A DNA stretch of 64,000 nucleotides, from NCBI GenBank assembly GCA_910579275.1, contig CAJTTO010000020.1, forward strand, positions 6,797 to 70,796, written 5' to 3'. This document shows positions 27,307-36,600 of this stretch, in pieces (position 1 is the first letter of the stretch; each line of letters starts with the position of its first letter). The notes beneath the pieces were generated by a model, which worked only from the letters and a program-made list of their open reading frames with translations, was not told the DNA's origin and did not search any database. A program made the translations under genes and the position numbers. This DNA comes from an uncultured Lachnospiraceae bacterium. Its GTDB lineage: Bacteria; Bacillota; Clostridia; Lachnospirales; Lachnospiraceae.

Positions 27307-28059
27307 ATGTACAAGGTTGTAATTATTGATGACGAACCTATTATTGTGGAGGGACTGTCCAAGGCAGTCCCCTGGGAGAAATGGAACTGTCAGGTTGTGG
27401 CGACGGCAGAAAACGGTCAGAGCGGAATTGAAATCATTAAGAGAGAAAATCCGGACATTCTTTTTTCCGATATCAGAATGCCGGGGATGGACGGGCTGAC
27501 CATGATTGCCGCATTGAAATCAGAGCATCCCCATATGCAAATCGCCATTCTCACGGGATTTCGGGATTTTGAGTATGCGAGGGAGGCGATACGTCTCGGG
27601 GTGACGCGGTTTCTGCTGAAACCCTCCAAAATGGAAGAATTGGAGGAAGCCGTCTCGGTTATGGTACAAAATTTGTCCCAAAGAAAAGAATATGCAGATG
27701 ATGAAAAAACTGCCGAAGAGCCGGAAGAAACTGCGGCAGGCAGTTTTATTGCGCAGAATGCAGTAAAGTATATTGAAGAAAACTACATGGAAAAATTAAA
27801 GCTCTCTGATGTTGCAGACCATGTGTACGTGAGTCAGTGGCACTTAAGTAAGATTTTAAACCAGCATGTGGAGAAAAGTTTTTCCGATATCCTCAACAAT
27901 GCCAGAATTGAAAAGGCAAAGGAGCTGTTGTGGGAACCCTCCCTGCGCATCGGAGATATTGCGGAAAAGGTCGGTTTTCTGGATATGGCGCATTTTTCGA
28001 GAGTGTTTAAGAAATATACAGGATTATCTGCAAATGAGTTTCGGAATCAAATGAAGTAA
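27307..28059 (+). CDS. YesN-type response regulator (receiver plus AraC helix-turn-helix)
   Basis: The 250-aa product has a receiver domain with the acidic pair (IIDDE), phospho-acceptor Asp55 in LFSDIRMPG, and Lys in LLKPSKM. After a short acidic linker comes a two-motif AraC-type DNA-binding domain (VADHVYVSQWHLSKILNQHV and IAEKVGFLDMAHFSRVFKKY). It starts 2 nt after the permease stop and is the likely activator of the chitobiose and nag genes, receiving phosphate from the kinase at 22174. Confidence 0.93.
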   Translation: MYKVVIIDDEPIIVEGLSKAVPWEKWNCQVVATAENGQSGIEIIKRENPDILFSDIRMPGMDGLTMIAALKSEHPHMQIAILTGFRDFEYAREAIRLGVTRFLLKPSKMEELEEAVSVMVQNLSQRKEYADDEKTAEEPEETAAGSFIAQNAVKYIEENYMEKLKLSDVADHVYVSQWHLSKILNQHVEKSFSDILNNARIEKAKELLWEPSLRIGDIAEKVGFLDMAHFSRVFKKYTGLSANEFRNQMK

Positions 28060-28078
28060 GAAAAAATTGTATAAAAAT

Positions 28079-28106
28079 AAAAGGTCAGCCCAGAGGCTGG
28101 CCTTTT
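28079..28106. terminator. bidirectional terminator between response regulator and nagA
   Basis: The arms AAGGTCAGCC / GGCTGGCCTT enclose a CAGA loop, with T-rich tracts on both strands. It overlaps the last codons and stop of nagA. Confidence 0.85.
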
Positions 28107-29239
28107 ATGATGCGTTTTATCTGAAGGGTTTCCTTGTCCAGAAGTAGAAAATGGGCTTTCTTACCGGGGGTAATGCTGCCGTAGAGGTTATCAATGCCAA
28201 TTGAGCGGCAGGGGTTTATGGTTGCGGCGGCAACGGCGGTCTCCAGTGCAATGCCCATGGAAACGGCGGTTTTCATGCATTGGAACAGGGGCGTGACACT
28301 GCCGGCAATGGTTCCGTCTGAAAGTGTCGCCTTATTTTTTACGACGGTGACCTCCTGTCCTCCCAAAGTATATGTGCCGTCGGGTTTTCCTGTGGCGCGC
28401 ATACTGTCGCTGATTAGAATGACACGGTCTTCAAAGAGCCGGAAAGTGGCGCGAACCACAGGCGCCGAAATATGAAGTCCGTCACAAATCAGCTCTACAA
28501 AACAATCCGGCGTATCAAAAGCCGCACCGATGACGCCGCTGTCCCTATGATGGAGAGGGGGCATGGCGTTATATAGGTGGGTGATATGGTTGGCTCCCGC
28601 GTCCAACGCACTTTTGGCTGTGGCATAATCCGCACCGGTGTGTGCGATGGAAAATGCCACTTTGTCCTTATATTTTTCAATACAGGGAAGGGCATTGGGA
28701 AGCTCCGGCGCCAACGATATCAGCTTCACCAGCTTTTCGGAAAGCGTCATCCAGTGTTCCACAAGCTTTTCGTCCGGAGAAAGGATATGCGCCTCATTTT
28801 GCGCCCCTTTCTTTTCCCTGCTGATAAAAGGTCCTTCCATGTGAATGCCCACGAGGTCTGCATAATCCGTGTCGATAAGCTTTTGCGCTTGTTCAGAGGA
28901 AAACGCAGCCGCCGTTTTGCAGATACCATCTAAGGTTTCCGGCGGCATTGTCATTGTGGCAGGACAGATAGAGGTCACGCCGTTTTTCAGGGAAAAGGCA
29001 GAGATTGCCTTCACCGCCTCCATACTGTTATCGCAGAAATCATATCCGTCGCATCCATGAAAATGAATGTCCGTCAGACCGGGAATCACATAACATCCTG
29101 CGGCGTCAATGACAGGTTCGCCATCCTCCGCCAAAACATCACCTGAAACCAGAGAAGTAATTTTGTCATCCTTGGTTAAAACAGACAGCGGAAGAAACTG
29201 ATTTTCCTCCGTAAATACCAGACCGTTTTTTATAATCAT
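28085..29239 (-). CDS. nagA: N-acetylglucosamine-6-phosphate deacetylase
   Basis: NagA converts GlcNAc-6-P to GlcN-6-P plus acetate. The 384-aa amidohydrolase has the metal motif DIHFHG (His59, His61), EGPFISREKKGA with the metal-binding Glu, HTGADYATAKSALDAGANHI, THLYNAMPPLHHR, and the catalytic Asp in LISDSM. GGAGCAG lies before the ATG. It sits 25 nt downstream of nagB in a two-gene operon convergent with the chitobiose operon and supplies the next step of that pathway. Confidence 0.95.
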   Translation of the reverse strand: MIIKNGLVFTEENQFLPLSVLTKDDKITSLVSGDVLAEDGEPVIDAAGCYVIPGLTDIHFHGCDGYDFCDNSMEAVKAISAFSLKNGVTSICPATMTMPPETLDGICKTAAAFSSEQAQKLIDTDYADLVGIHMEGPFISREKKGAQNEAHILSPDEKLVEHWMTLSEKLVKLISLAPELPNALPCIEKYKDKVAFSIAHTGADYATAKSALDAGANHITHLYNAMPPLHHRDSGVIGAAFDTPDCFVELICDGLHISAPVVRATFRLFEDRVILISDSMRATGKPDGTYTLGGQEVTVVKNKATLSDGTIAGSVTPLFQCMKTAVSMGIALETAVAAATINPCRSIGIDNLYGSITPGKKAHFLLLDKETLQIKRIIKGQPLG

Positions 29240-29264
29240 AATGGCTGCTCCTTTGTCTCATGCG

Positions 29265-29996
29265 TTAAAATGATAACAGACTTAAAGCTTCTTTGTCTGC
29301 GATAAGCGTCACATCCGGATGCATCTGTAAGATGGAAGCCGGAACCTGAGGTGTAACCGGACCTGTAAAAGCATCCTTTACGATTTGTGCCTTTCCTTCT
29401 CCGCTTACAATGACCAAAATCCTTTTCGCCATCATAATGGACTGAATACCCATAGTGTATGCCTGTTTCGGAACTTTATCCATGGAATCAAAGAAACGGG
29501 CATTGGCTTCTATAGTGCTTGTTGTCAAGTCCACGCAGTGGGTCTGCTTGGGGAAAATCGTATCGGGTTCATTAAAGCCGATATGCCCGTTGTTTCCAAG
29601 ACCCAGAAGCTGCAAGTCGATGCCGCCGCAGCGTTCAATCACTGCGTCGTAGTCTGCACAGGCTTTCTCGGCATTATCCTCCAGACCGTCTGGGACATAC
29701 GTACATTTCTTGTCAATGTTAATATGGTCAAAGAGGTTCGTGTTCATGAAATAGCGGTAACTCTGGTCGTTTTCCGGTGAAAGTCCCTTGTATTCGTCTA
29801 AATTTATGCTGGTTACCTTTGAAAAATCAAGGTCCCCTGCCTGATAACGCCGGATTAATTCCTGATAAGTGCCGACAGGGGAAGAACCTGTGGCAAGTCC
29901 CAGCACACAATTTGGCTTTAAGGTAACCTGTGCGGCAATGTAGTTTGCTGCCATGCAGCTCATCCTGTTATAGTCGTCTGTTTTGATAATGTTCAT
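29265..29996 (-). CDS. nagB: glucosamine-6-phosphate deaminase
   Basis: NagB converts GlcN-6-P to fructose-6-P and ammonia, linking amino sugars to glycolysis. The 243-aa product starts at 29996 (MNIIKTDDYNRMSCMAANYI) after GGAGGT; the open frame upstream is not used. Key motifs are present: GLATGSSPVGTYQELI, catalytic Asp67 in NLDEYKGL, and GLGNNGHIGFNEP with His138. It is first in the nagB-nagA operon. Confidence 0.96.
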   Translation of the reverse strand: MNIIKTDDYNRMSCMAANYIAAQVTLKPNCVLGLATGSSPVGTYQELIRRYQAGDLDFSKVTSINLDEYKGLSPENDQSYRYFMNTNLFDHINIDKKCTYVPDGLEDNAEKACADYDAVIERCGGIDLQLLGLGNNGHIGFNEPDTIFPKQTHCVDLTTSTIEANARFFDSMDKVPKQAYTMGIQSIMMAKRILVIVSGEGKAQIVKDAFTGPVTPQVPASILQMHPDVTLIADKEALSLLSF

Positions 29997-30038
29997 AAAT
30001 ACCTCCTTTTCATTGTTGGTGTGTATGGTTTTTATTCC

Positions 30039-30112
30039 AGTATAACAGTGAAAACAAGGGATTACAAGAGGAGTATCGGGGCATGACAAGATAAGAAAAA
30101 AAGTGACAAGAT
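30039..30112 (-). promoter_or_regulatory. nagB promoter and upstream direct repeats
   Basis: On the minus strand there is -35 TTGTAA (30062-30067), 17 bp, and -10 TATACT (30039-30044). Upstream, RTGACAAGAT (plus-strand reading) occurs twice, at 30083-30092 and 30103-30112, exactly 20 bp apart. This is a spacing expected for two same-face half-sites of an AraC-type regulator. Confidence 0.55.
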
Positions 30113-30292
30113 TAGTGAATAATAATTGATATTGAGTATGGAAACATATTATGATATAATTTTCACACAATATATGGAAGTGAAATAGATGCATACTTTA
30201 GTATTTTTGTATATTTTTTCCTACAACTTCTAAAGTATGAAAACATAAATTGAAAGGCTGTATGCGTTCGTCAGGAAAGGATATCGTTTGAA

Positions 30293-31822
30293 ATGGGAAT
30301 CGTGAGAAGTAAGTATTACGGCATATTGCGGGCTGTCACAGTGGGAATGGCGTTTTTTTTACAGATTGGCATTATGATTTTCCTTGCCATGTATCTGATG
30401 CGATATTCCATCATTGTTTATTTTATTCTGGAAATTGTGAGTGTGATAACGGTATTTGCGCTTGTGAACAATGCGGAATCCTACAAAATGAGCTGGATTG
30501 TGATTATCCTTGTGCTGCCGGTAGCCGGTCTGTTCCTGTATTTTATGTGGGGGCGCAAAAGGATTAATTCCAGATATTTCCGGCGTCTGAGGGAATATGA
30601 TACCCAGACGATGCAGAGTTTCAATCAGGATGAGGCGATTGCGCAGGATTTGGAGAAACAGCATCCCAATAAAGTGCAGATTAGCAGGTATTTGAGAAAA
30701 GTAGGTTTTCCGGTATACAGTAATACAAAAGTACAGTACTACGGTCTGGGTGAGGAAGTCCTTGCGGCAATGCTTGCGGATATCAGGAAAGCGGAAAAAT
30801 TTATTTTTATGGAGTACTTTATCGTGGCGGACGGAAAAGTGTGGAGTGATATTTTGGAGGTTCTCACAGAAAAGGTCAAGGAGGGCGTCGTGGTAAAGCT
30901 TCTGTTTGACGACTTCGGAACACTTCGGATTAACACACAGGCATTTCGCAAGGATATGAAAAGCCGCGGGATTGAGATGAGCATTTTTAATCCGATTCAC
31001 CGTGATGTGACGCGAATGACGTTTAATTACAGAAACCATAAAAAAATAACTGTGATAGACGGAAATATCGCCTATACGGGGGGTTTTAACTTAGCGGACG
31101 AGTATGCAAATTATATCCAGCGTTTCGGGCACTGGAAAGATTCCGGAATCCGTCTCTGCGGTGACGGCGTGTACAGCTTCACCTGTTTCTTCCTGAATAT
31201 GTGGCGTATTGCGAACAGGGGTGTGGACATAAACGACGCAGATTACAAGCCGTCGATACAGATGGAGGAGATGGGGTATGTACAGCCGTTTATGGGAGGT
31301 CCGCACCGGAATCCGCACAATCCGATAGAGGGTGTCTATACCAGAATGATTAACAAGGCAAGGGATTATATTTATATTACGACGCCTTATCTTGTCCTTG
31401 ACCAGAGCATGCGCGACGATCTTACCAGCGCTGCCGAGAGCGGCGTGGATGTGCGGATTATCGTACCGCAGATTTATGACAAGTGGTACGTCTATATGGT
31501 GAATGTCTCAAACTATGGGAAGCTGATGGAGGCGGGCGTGCATATCTATGAATATAAGCCCGGTTTTATCCATGCCAAAAATGTCATAGCGGATGATGAA
31601 TGCGCAATCTGCGGAACCATCAATACCGACTACAGGAGCTTTTACCTGCACTATGAATGCGGCGCTTTTTTGAGCGAGGTGGATGCCGTCATGGATATGA
31701 AAGAAGATTTTAACAGAACGCTGGCCGCGTGCGAGGAGATGAAGCTGGAAAACTGGCAGAAACGTCCGATTGGCAATAAAATCATGCAGGCGGCGCTTAA
31801 GGTTTTGTCGCCGCTTCTGTAA
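30293..31822 (+). CDS. cls: cardiolipin synthase
   Basis: Cls condenses two phosphatidylglycerols into cardiolipin at the membrane. The 509-aa product has two N-terminal transmembrane helices (PLDc_N region, ending PVAGLFLYFMWGRKRINSRY) and two phospholipase-D HKD motifs: HKKITVIDGNIAYTGG (His249) and HAKNVIADDECAICGT (His427). The start is preceded by AGGAAAGGATA. In the upstream gap an inverted repeat CATACTTTAG / CTAAAGTATG (30191-30241, about 30-nt loop) may be regulatory. Confidence 0.94.
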   Translation: MGIVRSKYYGILRAVTVGMAFFLQIGIMIFLAMYLMRYSIIVYFILEIVSVITVFALVNNAESYKMSWIVIILVLPVAGLFLYFMWGRKRINSRYFRRLREYDTQTMQSFNQDEAIAQDLEKQHPNKVQISRYLRKVGFPVYSNTKVQYYGLGEEVLAAMLADIRKAEKFIFMEYFIVADGKVWSDILEVLTEKVKEGVVVKLLFDDFGTLRINTQAFRKDMKSRGIEMSIFNPIHRDVTRMTFNYRNHKKITVIDGNIAYTGGFNLADEYANYIQRFGHWKDSGIRLCGDGVYSFTCFFLNMWRIANRGVDINDADYKPSIQMEEMGYVQPFMGGPHRNPHNPIEGVYTRMINKARDYIYITTPYLVLDQSMRDDLTSAAESGVDVRIIVPQIYDKWYVYMVNVSNYGKLMEAGVHIYEYKPGFIHAKNVIADDECAICGTINTDYRSFYLHYECGAFLSEVDAVMDMKEDFNRTLAACEEMKLENWQKRPIGNKIMQAALKVLSPLL

Positions 31823-31941
31823 ACAATTCCGTTTATTTGTACGATATATATATCATAAATTAACGTATAAGGAATCCAGCCGCTTTGCGGTATGGCCGGC
31901 ACAGGGTAAAAATAGATATGTATATTGAGGGGGAATTGTAG

Positions 31942-32682
31942 ATGGAGATTAATCAGGTTGCGAGAATGACAAGGCAGGAGCTGATGGAGTGCATCAGCAA
32001 CCGAAAAAGTGAGATTGCCGAGAAGGTACGAAACGGTGAGACGGAGCCGACTTTTTCGATTGGAAGCGCTACGTTTACGGTAAAAGAGTGGGATAAGCTG
32101 CTTTCCAAAGTGGATATAAACAATGAACAAGTGCGTTTGGAGCAGGAACGGCGCAAGGAAGCATTGGAAAAAGAGGAGCTGGAAAAGAAAAAAGGTCTGA
32201 ACAGCCTGTATCTGGATATGCAAAGTGAAAGCACAAAACGTAATTTTTATCTGGACAAATTGAATGGGACATACAAGTCCTGTCCATATGACAATTTGGC
32301 GCAGAATGGCGAGATTATTTATAATGGCGTTGTGTTTTCGTGTGACTATGAGAAAAACGCCATCTGTCTTGGCGATATGAGCAACAGTAAGGATGTGCTG
32401 ACAATTCCCTTGGAGAACGGCGGCAGCCTTAAAGTGAACAGAAAAAACTTCGGTGATTTGGCACAGGCCATCTCCATGTTTACGCCGGAGGATATCAACC
32501 GCATTATGCGTGCCATGGCGGACGACAAAAGGGCGCAGTCGGCGCAGGAAGAAATAGAGGAAGACGAGAACAGTATCGGGGAAGATGCCGAGAAAAACCT
32601 GTTCGAGGATGTGAATGAAAACATCATGGGAACATGGAAGGCAGAGACCGAAGAAAGTGATGATACGGATAGCCGCTTGTGA
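31942..32682 (+). CDS. conserved hypothetical protein with coiled-coil segment
   Basis: The 246-aa soluble protein has no signal peptide. The N-terminal part starts MEINQVARMTRQELMECISN, then comes a strongly charged helical stretch of about 40 residues (LEQERRKEALEKEELEKKKG) likely to form a coiled coil, a central beta-rich part (NGEIIYNGVVFSCDYEKNAI), and a very acidic C-terminus (EEIEEDENSIGEDAEKNLFE). GAGGGGGA precedes the ATG. I do not recognise the function. It ends at a strong terminator, so it is monocistronic. Confidence 0.7.
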   Translation: MEINQVARMTRQELMECISNRKSEIAEKVRNGETEPTFSIGSATFTVKEWDKLLSKVDINNEQVRLEQERRKEALEKEELEKKKGLNSLYLDMQSESTKRNFYLDKLNGTYKSCPYDNLAQNGEIIYNGVVFSCDYEKNAICLGDMSNSKDVLTIPLENGGSLKVNRKNFGDLAQAISMFTPEDINRIMRAMADDKRAQSAQEEIEEDENSIGEDAEKNLFEDVNENIMGTWKAETEESDDTDSRL

Positions 32683-32721
32683 TGAGGATGTGGTTTTGCG
32701 CAAGTCATATCGAAAAAGAAT

Positions 32722-32759
32722 AGACGCATGGTAACAATTTGTTGTTCCATGCGTCTTTA
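32722..32759 (+). terminator. terminator
   Basis: Perfect arms AGACGCATGG / CCATGCGTCT are followed by TTTAT, 40 nt after the preceding stop. Confidence 0.8.
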
Positions 32760-32785
32760 TACTGTTTATTGATATCAAATTGAAA

Positions 32786-33223
32786 CTATATTAACTGCAT
32801 AATGGTGGCTTCGAGTTCCTTTAGCTCGTCAATTGATAAAGCCGGCACACACAGACTAATTTCTTCCAGTGATAGTTTTCCCATTTTTATCAGTCTTTCT
32901 GCGGTTTCTTTTGCACTTTTTAGCTCTGCCTTTTGTGCTGCTTCTCTAGCTGCTTCATTCCTCATATCTTCCATAATTTTACACATGGTCGCCACTCCTT
33001 TCTCGTCCTGCTTATAATACCTTGCTTTTTTAGCAAGTGCTTCATAGTTCATATCATCGGGATTAGTGCATGAAAAATCGTGCATTAATTTTCCGATTTC
33101 ATCATTGCCCCTGTACTTTCCATTCACATATATAATTTAGCGAAGTAATTTCAGACGTTCTAAATCCTGTTGATGTGTCTGCGCTGTTGTGTTCAAAATA
33201 TCACATTCTTTCGTTGTTCTCAT
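32786..33223 (-). pseudogene. internally deleted Rpn/PD-(D/E)XK family nuclease-transposase
   Basis: The C-terminal 113 codons (NGKYRGNDEIGKLMHDFSCT to the end LSIDELKELEATIMQLI) match the C-terminal half of Rpn-type recombination-promoting nucleases, which are usually about 300 aa. In the same frame upstream, an ATG at 33223 reads MRTTKECDILNTTAQTHQQD, LERLKLLR, then a TAA (33139-33137), then IIYV joined to the C-terminal half. The N-terminal segment also resembles the family start, so roughly 150 residues of the nuclease core have been deleted. It is a dead gene. Confidence 0.7.
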
Positions 33224-33545
33224 TATACATTAGACAATGCCTTTTGGAAACTAAATATTTAGCGTTTTATTTTATGCAGTAGAATAGTACAATCACATGC
33301 ACATTTTTGACCGGATGGAGCATTAGAATTTTGTTGTCTACAGTCTGACCAAATGAAGGGGAATTATATTTGTTATTTTTTTATGTTTTTCTAATGAAAT
33401 TTAGCAGAAAATGGTTAATTATAAAATTTGCATATTAAAAATGCTTAAAAAAAGAGCATCATGTACAAATGAAATAAATTAGTAACAAATTCAAAGAGAA
33501 TAAAGTTGCACAATGCTGATTATTTCGAAAAAGTTCGTCCATATA

Positions 33546-33618
33546 TTGACTTTTTGCATGAAAATACGATAAGATAAATTATCTTTACAAGGGGACATTT
33601 TTGGAAATGTCCTTTTGT
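33546..33618 (+). promoter_or_regulatory. promoter and leader hairpin of the amylase/pullulanase gene
   Basis: TTGACT (33546-33551), 18 bp, TAAGAT (33570-33575). A 14-bp leader hairpin follows (33587-33618: ACAAGGGGACATTT, loop TTGG, AAATGTCCTTTTGT with two G-U pairs). It may stabilise the 9.5-kb mRNA or attenuate transcription. The rest of 33224-33545 is AT-rich with no gene seen. Confidence 0.5.
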
Positions 33619-33681
33619 AGTAATGAATGGAAAACGGTTTCCCATAAAGACTGTTTTCTGCAAAAAGAAAGGAGAAGAAGT

Positions 33682-36600
33682 ATGGATCAAAAAAAGAAAT
33701 TCTGTAGGAAGAAACGCAGCATAGCAAATAGTATGTTAAGTCTGATACTGGTGTTTGCGATGGTCATTTCCAACGTACAGACTTCGTCAGGCATGCTTTC
33801 CACTGTATGGGCAGCAGAAAGTGAAGCACAAACACCTGACGGAGAAGCCGAAACCGGCGGTATGGACGAAGACATTGACAGTGAAGAAACCGGCGAGGTT
33901 CAAAAGAGCCTTGATTCAGAGGAGACAAATAACGAGGAAAGGAGTGAAACGACAGCGGAATCTACGCAGACTGGTGAGAGTGAACGGTCGGAAGAAACCA
34001 GTGAAGGCGGAAACACAGAGACGACAACGTCTTCTGCAGTAGAGACAGAGACAGCATCCGAGACGGAAACGACGACAGAGTCCGAGACAGAAACAGTAAC
34101 TCAGACAGAGACGGAAACGGAGACGACGGAAGAGGAAAGCGACGCGTTTCTGGTAGATGGTGATGAAAATCCTGTTGAAGGACAAGTAAATATAGTATTG
34201 CATTTTAGAAATTCTCTTGGATGGAATACGGTTGCAGCATCTTATGCGAAACATAATGGTGAGAGTTGGGGTGATGGTTTTACAGGCGAATGGCCAGGAG
34301 TAGAAGTTTCGCGCGATCAAGATGGTTATTTTACTATTGAACAGCAAATACCAAAAGATAGTGGTTTTGCAGTTATTTTTAATAACAACAATAATGGAGA
34401 ACAGACTGCGGATATAATTATTCCGTCAGAATCTTTTGAAAGCGATACTTATGAGCGTTGGATTTGGATAGAGAAAAAAGGTGGGGAAACACAGCATATC
34501 ATTTCAACAACGCCTGTAAGTAGCCCTGAAATAAAAAGTGATTATAAAGTAACATTTCGGTACAAAAATGATTCTGCACAAACAGTACTTGTAGCAGGAA
34601 GCATGAATAACTGGATTGATAAGGCAGATAATGAAAACTGTTGGAAAATGGAAAAGGATGAACAGACAGGTATTTTCTCTTATACTACAGAATCTGCATT
34701 GACACCGGATGTTTATTCATACAAGTTTGTTGTAGATGGAGGATGGGTACGTGATCCAAATAATGAATCATTTACATTAGATACTGACCAAAATAGTATT
34801 TTAACTATTGAGGGCGACAACCCAAATAAAATTATCAGTCCGGAAGTAAACGGAAATAAAGTAACGTTCCGTTACGAGAACAGTGAAGTAGATGACGTGT
34901 ATGTACGCGGAACAATGAATGGCTGGGTTGATAATGAAACTTACAAAATGACAAAGGATGAGACGACTGGCATACATACACTTGAAGTAGAAATGTCACA
35001 TGGATCATATGAGTATAAGTTCCATTATGAGGATGGCACTAAAGATGGTGTATGGCTGCCCGATCCCAATGGTCAACAGGTAGAAGGAACAAAACCTGAC
35101 AGGAACAGTATTGTATATGTACCGGGAACCGAAGAGTACACATATACTATTCATTATTACAATCCCGGTGAGGATATCCCTACGCAGGTTCCTTCAGAAG
35201 GAAGTGGACCGGACTTACATATCTGGGATAAGTGTCCGGGCGCGGCAGAAGGACAGGCGTATAAGTTTGAAGCGCTTACAGAGGATGAAGACAAAGATAA
35301 GGGGAAAACATGGCTGACGGCTACGGTTAAGGTACCATTCCCGCATATCAATATTATTGCAAGACCTGAGGGTGACTGGGTTGAGGGCGTACAGGAAAAA
35401 GAGTGGACGTATGAACTCAAAAAAGATGCCAAGACAGCGGAATTTTGGTTTGTTTATGGGGAAGGTCTGTATGACAAAAATCCATTCCTCGAGACCTACC
35501 AATATACAATCAATTACTACAATCCTGCCGCTCCTAATCAGGAAAGCAGTAAACCTGATTTATATGTATGGGGGGCAGGCACAGCGAATCCAGGAAAGCT
35601 GTATTCATTTGCAGCAGAAAAACTGAATGATACAGAAAATGGCATCCAGTGGATGACCACAGAGATGGACACCCCTTATGAAAAAATCGGTTTGCTTGGA
35701 AAACCGACCGCGGGCGACAGTGAGGCAGGCTGGGCCGGTAAGGATAAAGACAGGTTTTACCAGATCAAGAAAGGTGAAAAAACAGCAGAACTCTGGTATG
35801 TTCACGGAGTGGGTGTCTATGATAAAAAACCCATGATGAAACTGAATTCCGTGGGTGCTGCTTTATCAGTGGAATCCATTGATTATACGCAGAATAGTGT
35901 TTTATCTCTGGTTTTCAACGGTGACAAAAGTTCCAAGGTTCTGATTAAGAGTGCGTCTGTGGATGCCTCAGCACTAGGAATCAGTGACAACCTGACAATC
36001 GACCCGCAGCTGTGTGAAGTTACCCTTTCCGTAAGGGACAATATTGAAGCAGGAACATATCAGCTGCCTGTCACAGTGGAAGGCGTTACCGGAACAAAAT
36101 TAACTGCAGAGGCATCCGTAACAGTCAAGGAGAAAACAGGCAGCGATTTCGACTGGGATGAGGCTGTTATCTATTTCATGGTGACAGACCGTTTCTTTGA
36201 CGGAGACAGCAGCAACAATGCCGCAAACGGTGCGGATACTACCGGTGACAATGCGGGATTATATCACGGCGGCGATTTCAAGGGTGTTACGGAGAAATTA
36301 GATTACCTGAAAGAATTAGGCGTCAACACCATATGGATTACACCGATTGTCGAGAACATAAAGGGTGTGACAGTCGGAGATGGTACAGGTGATGTTCCGT
36401 TTTATGCCGCTTATCATGGTTACTGGGCAAGCGATTTTACAAAATTAAATCCTGCGCTTGGAACAGAAGCTGAATTTCAGACATTAATTGATACAGCGCA
36501 TGAAAAAGGCATGAAGATTATGGTTGACGTCGTGGTAAACCATGCAGGCTACGGCATGGAAGAAACCGACCAATTCCCTGGCATGCTGAGAGACAAAGCG

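Noticed and set aside
31651..32778. 375-aa minus-strand frame
   Set aside because: It lies antisense to the end of cls and the whole of the gene at 31942, both of which have good ribosome binding sites and protein-like composition.
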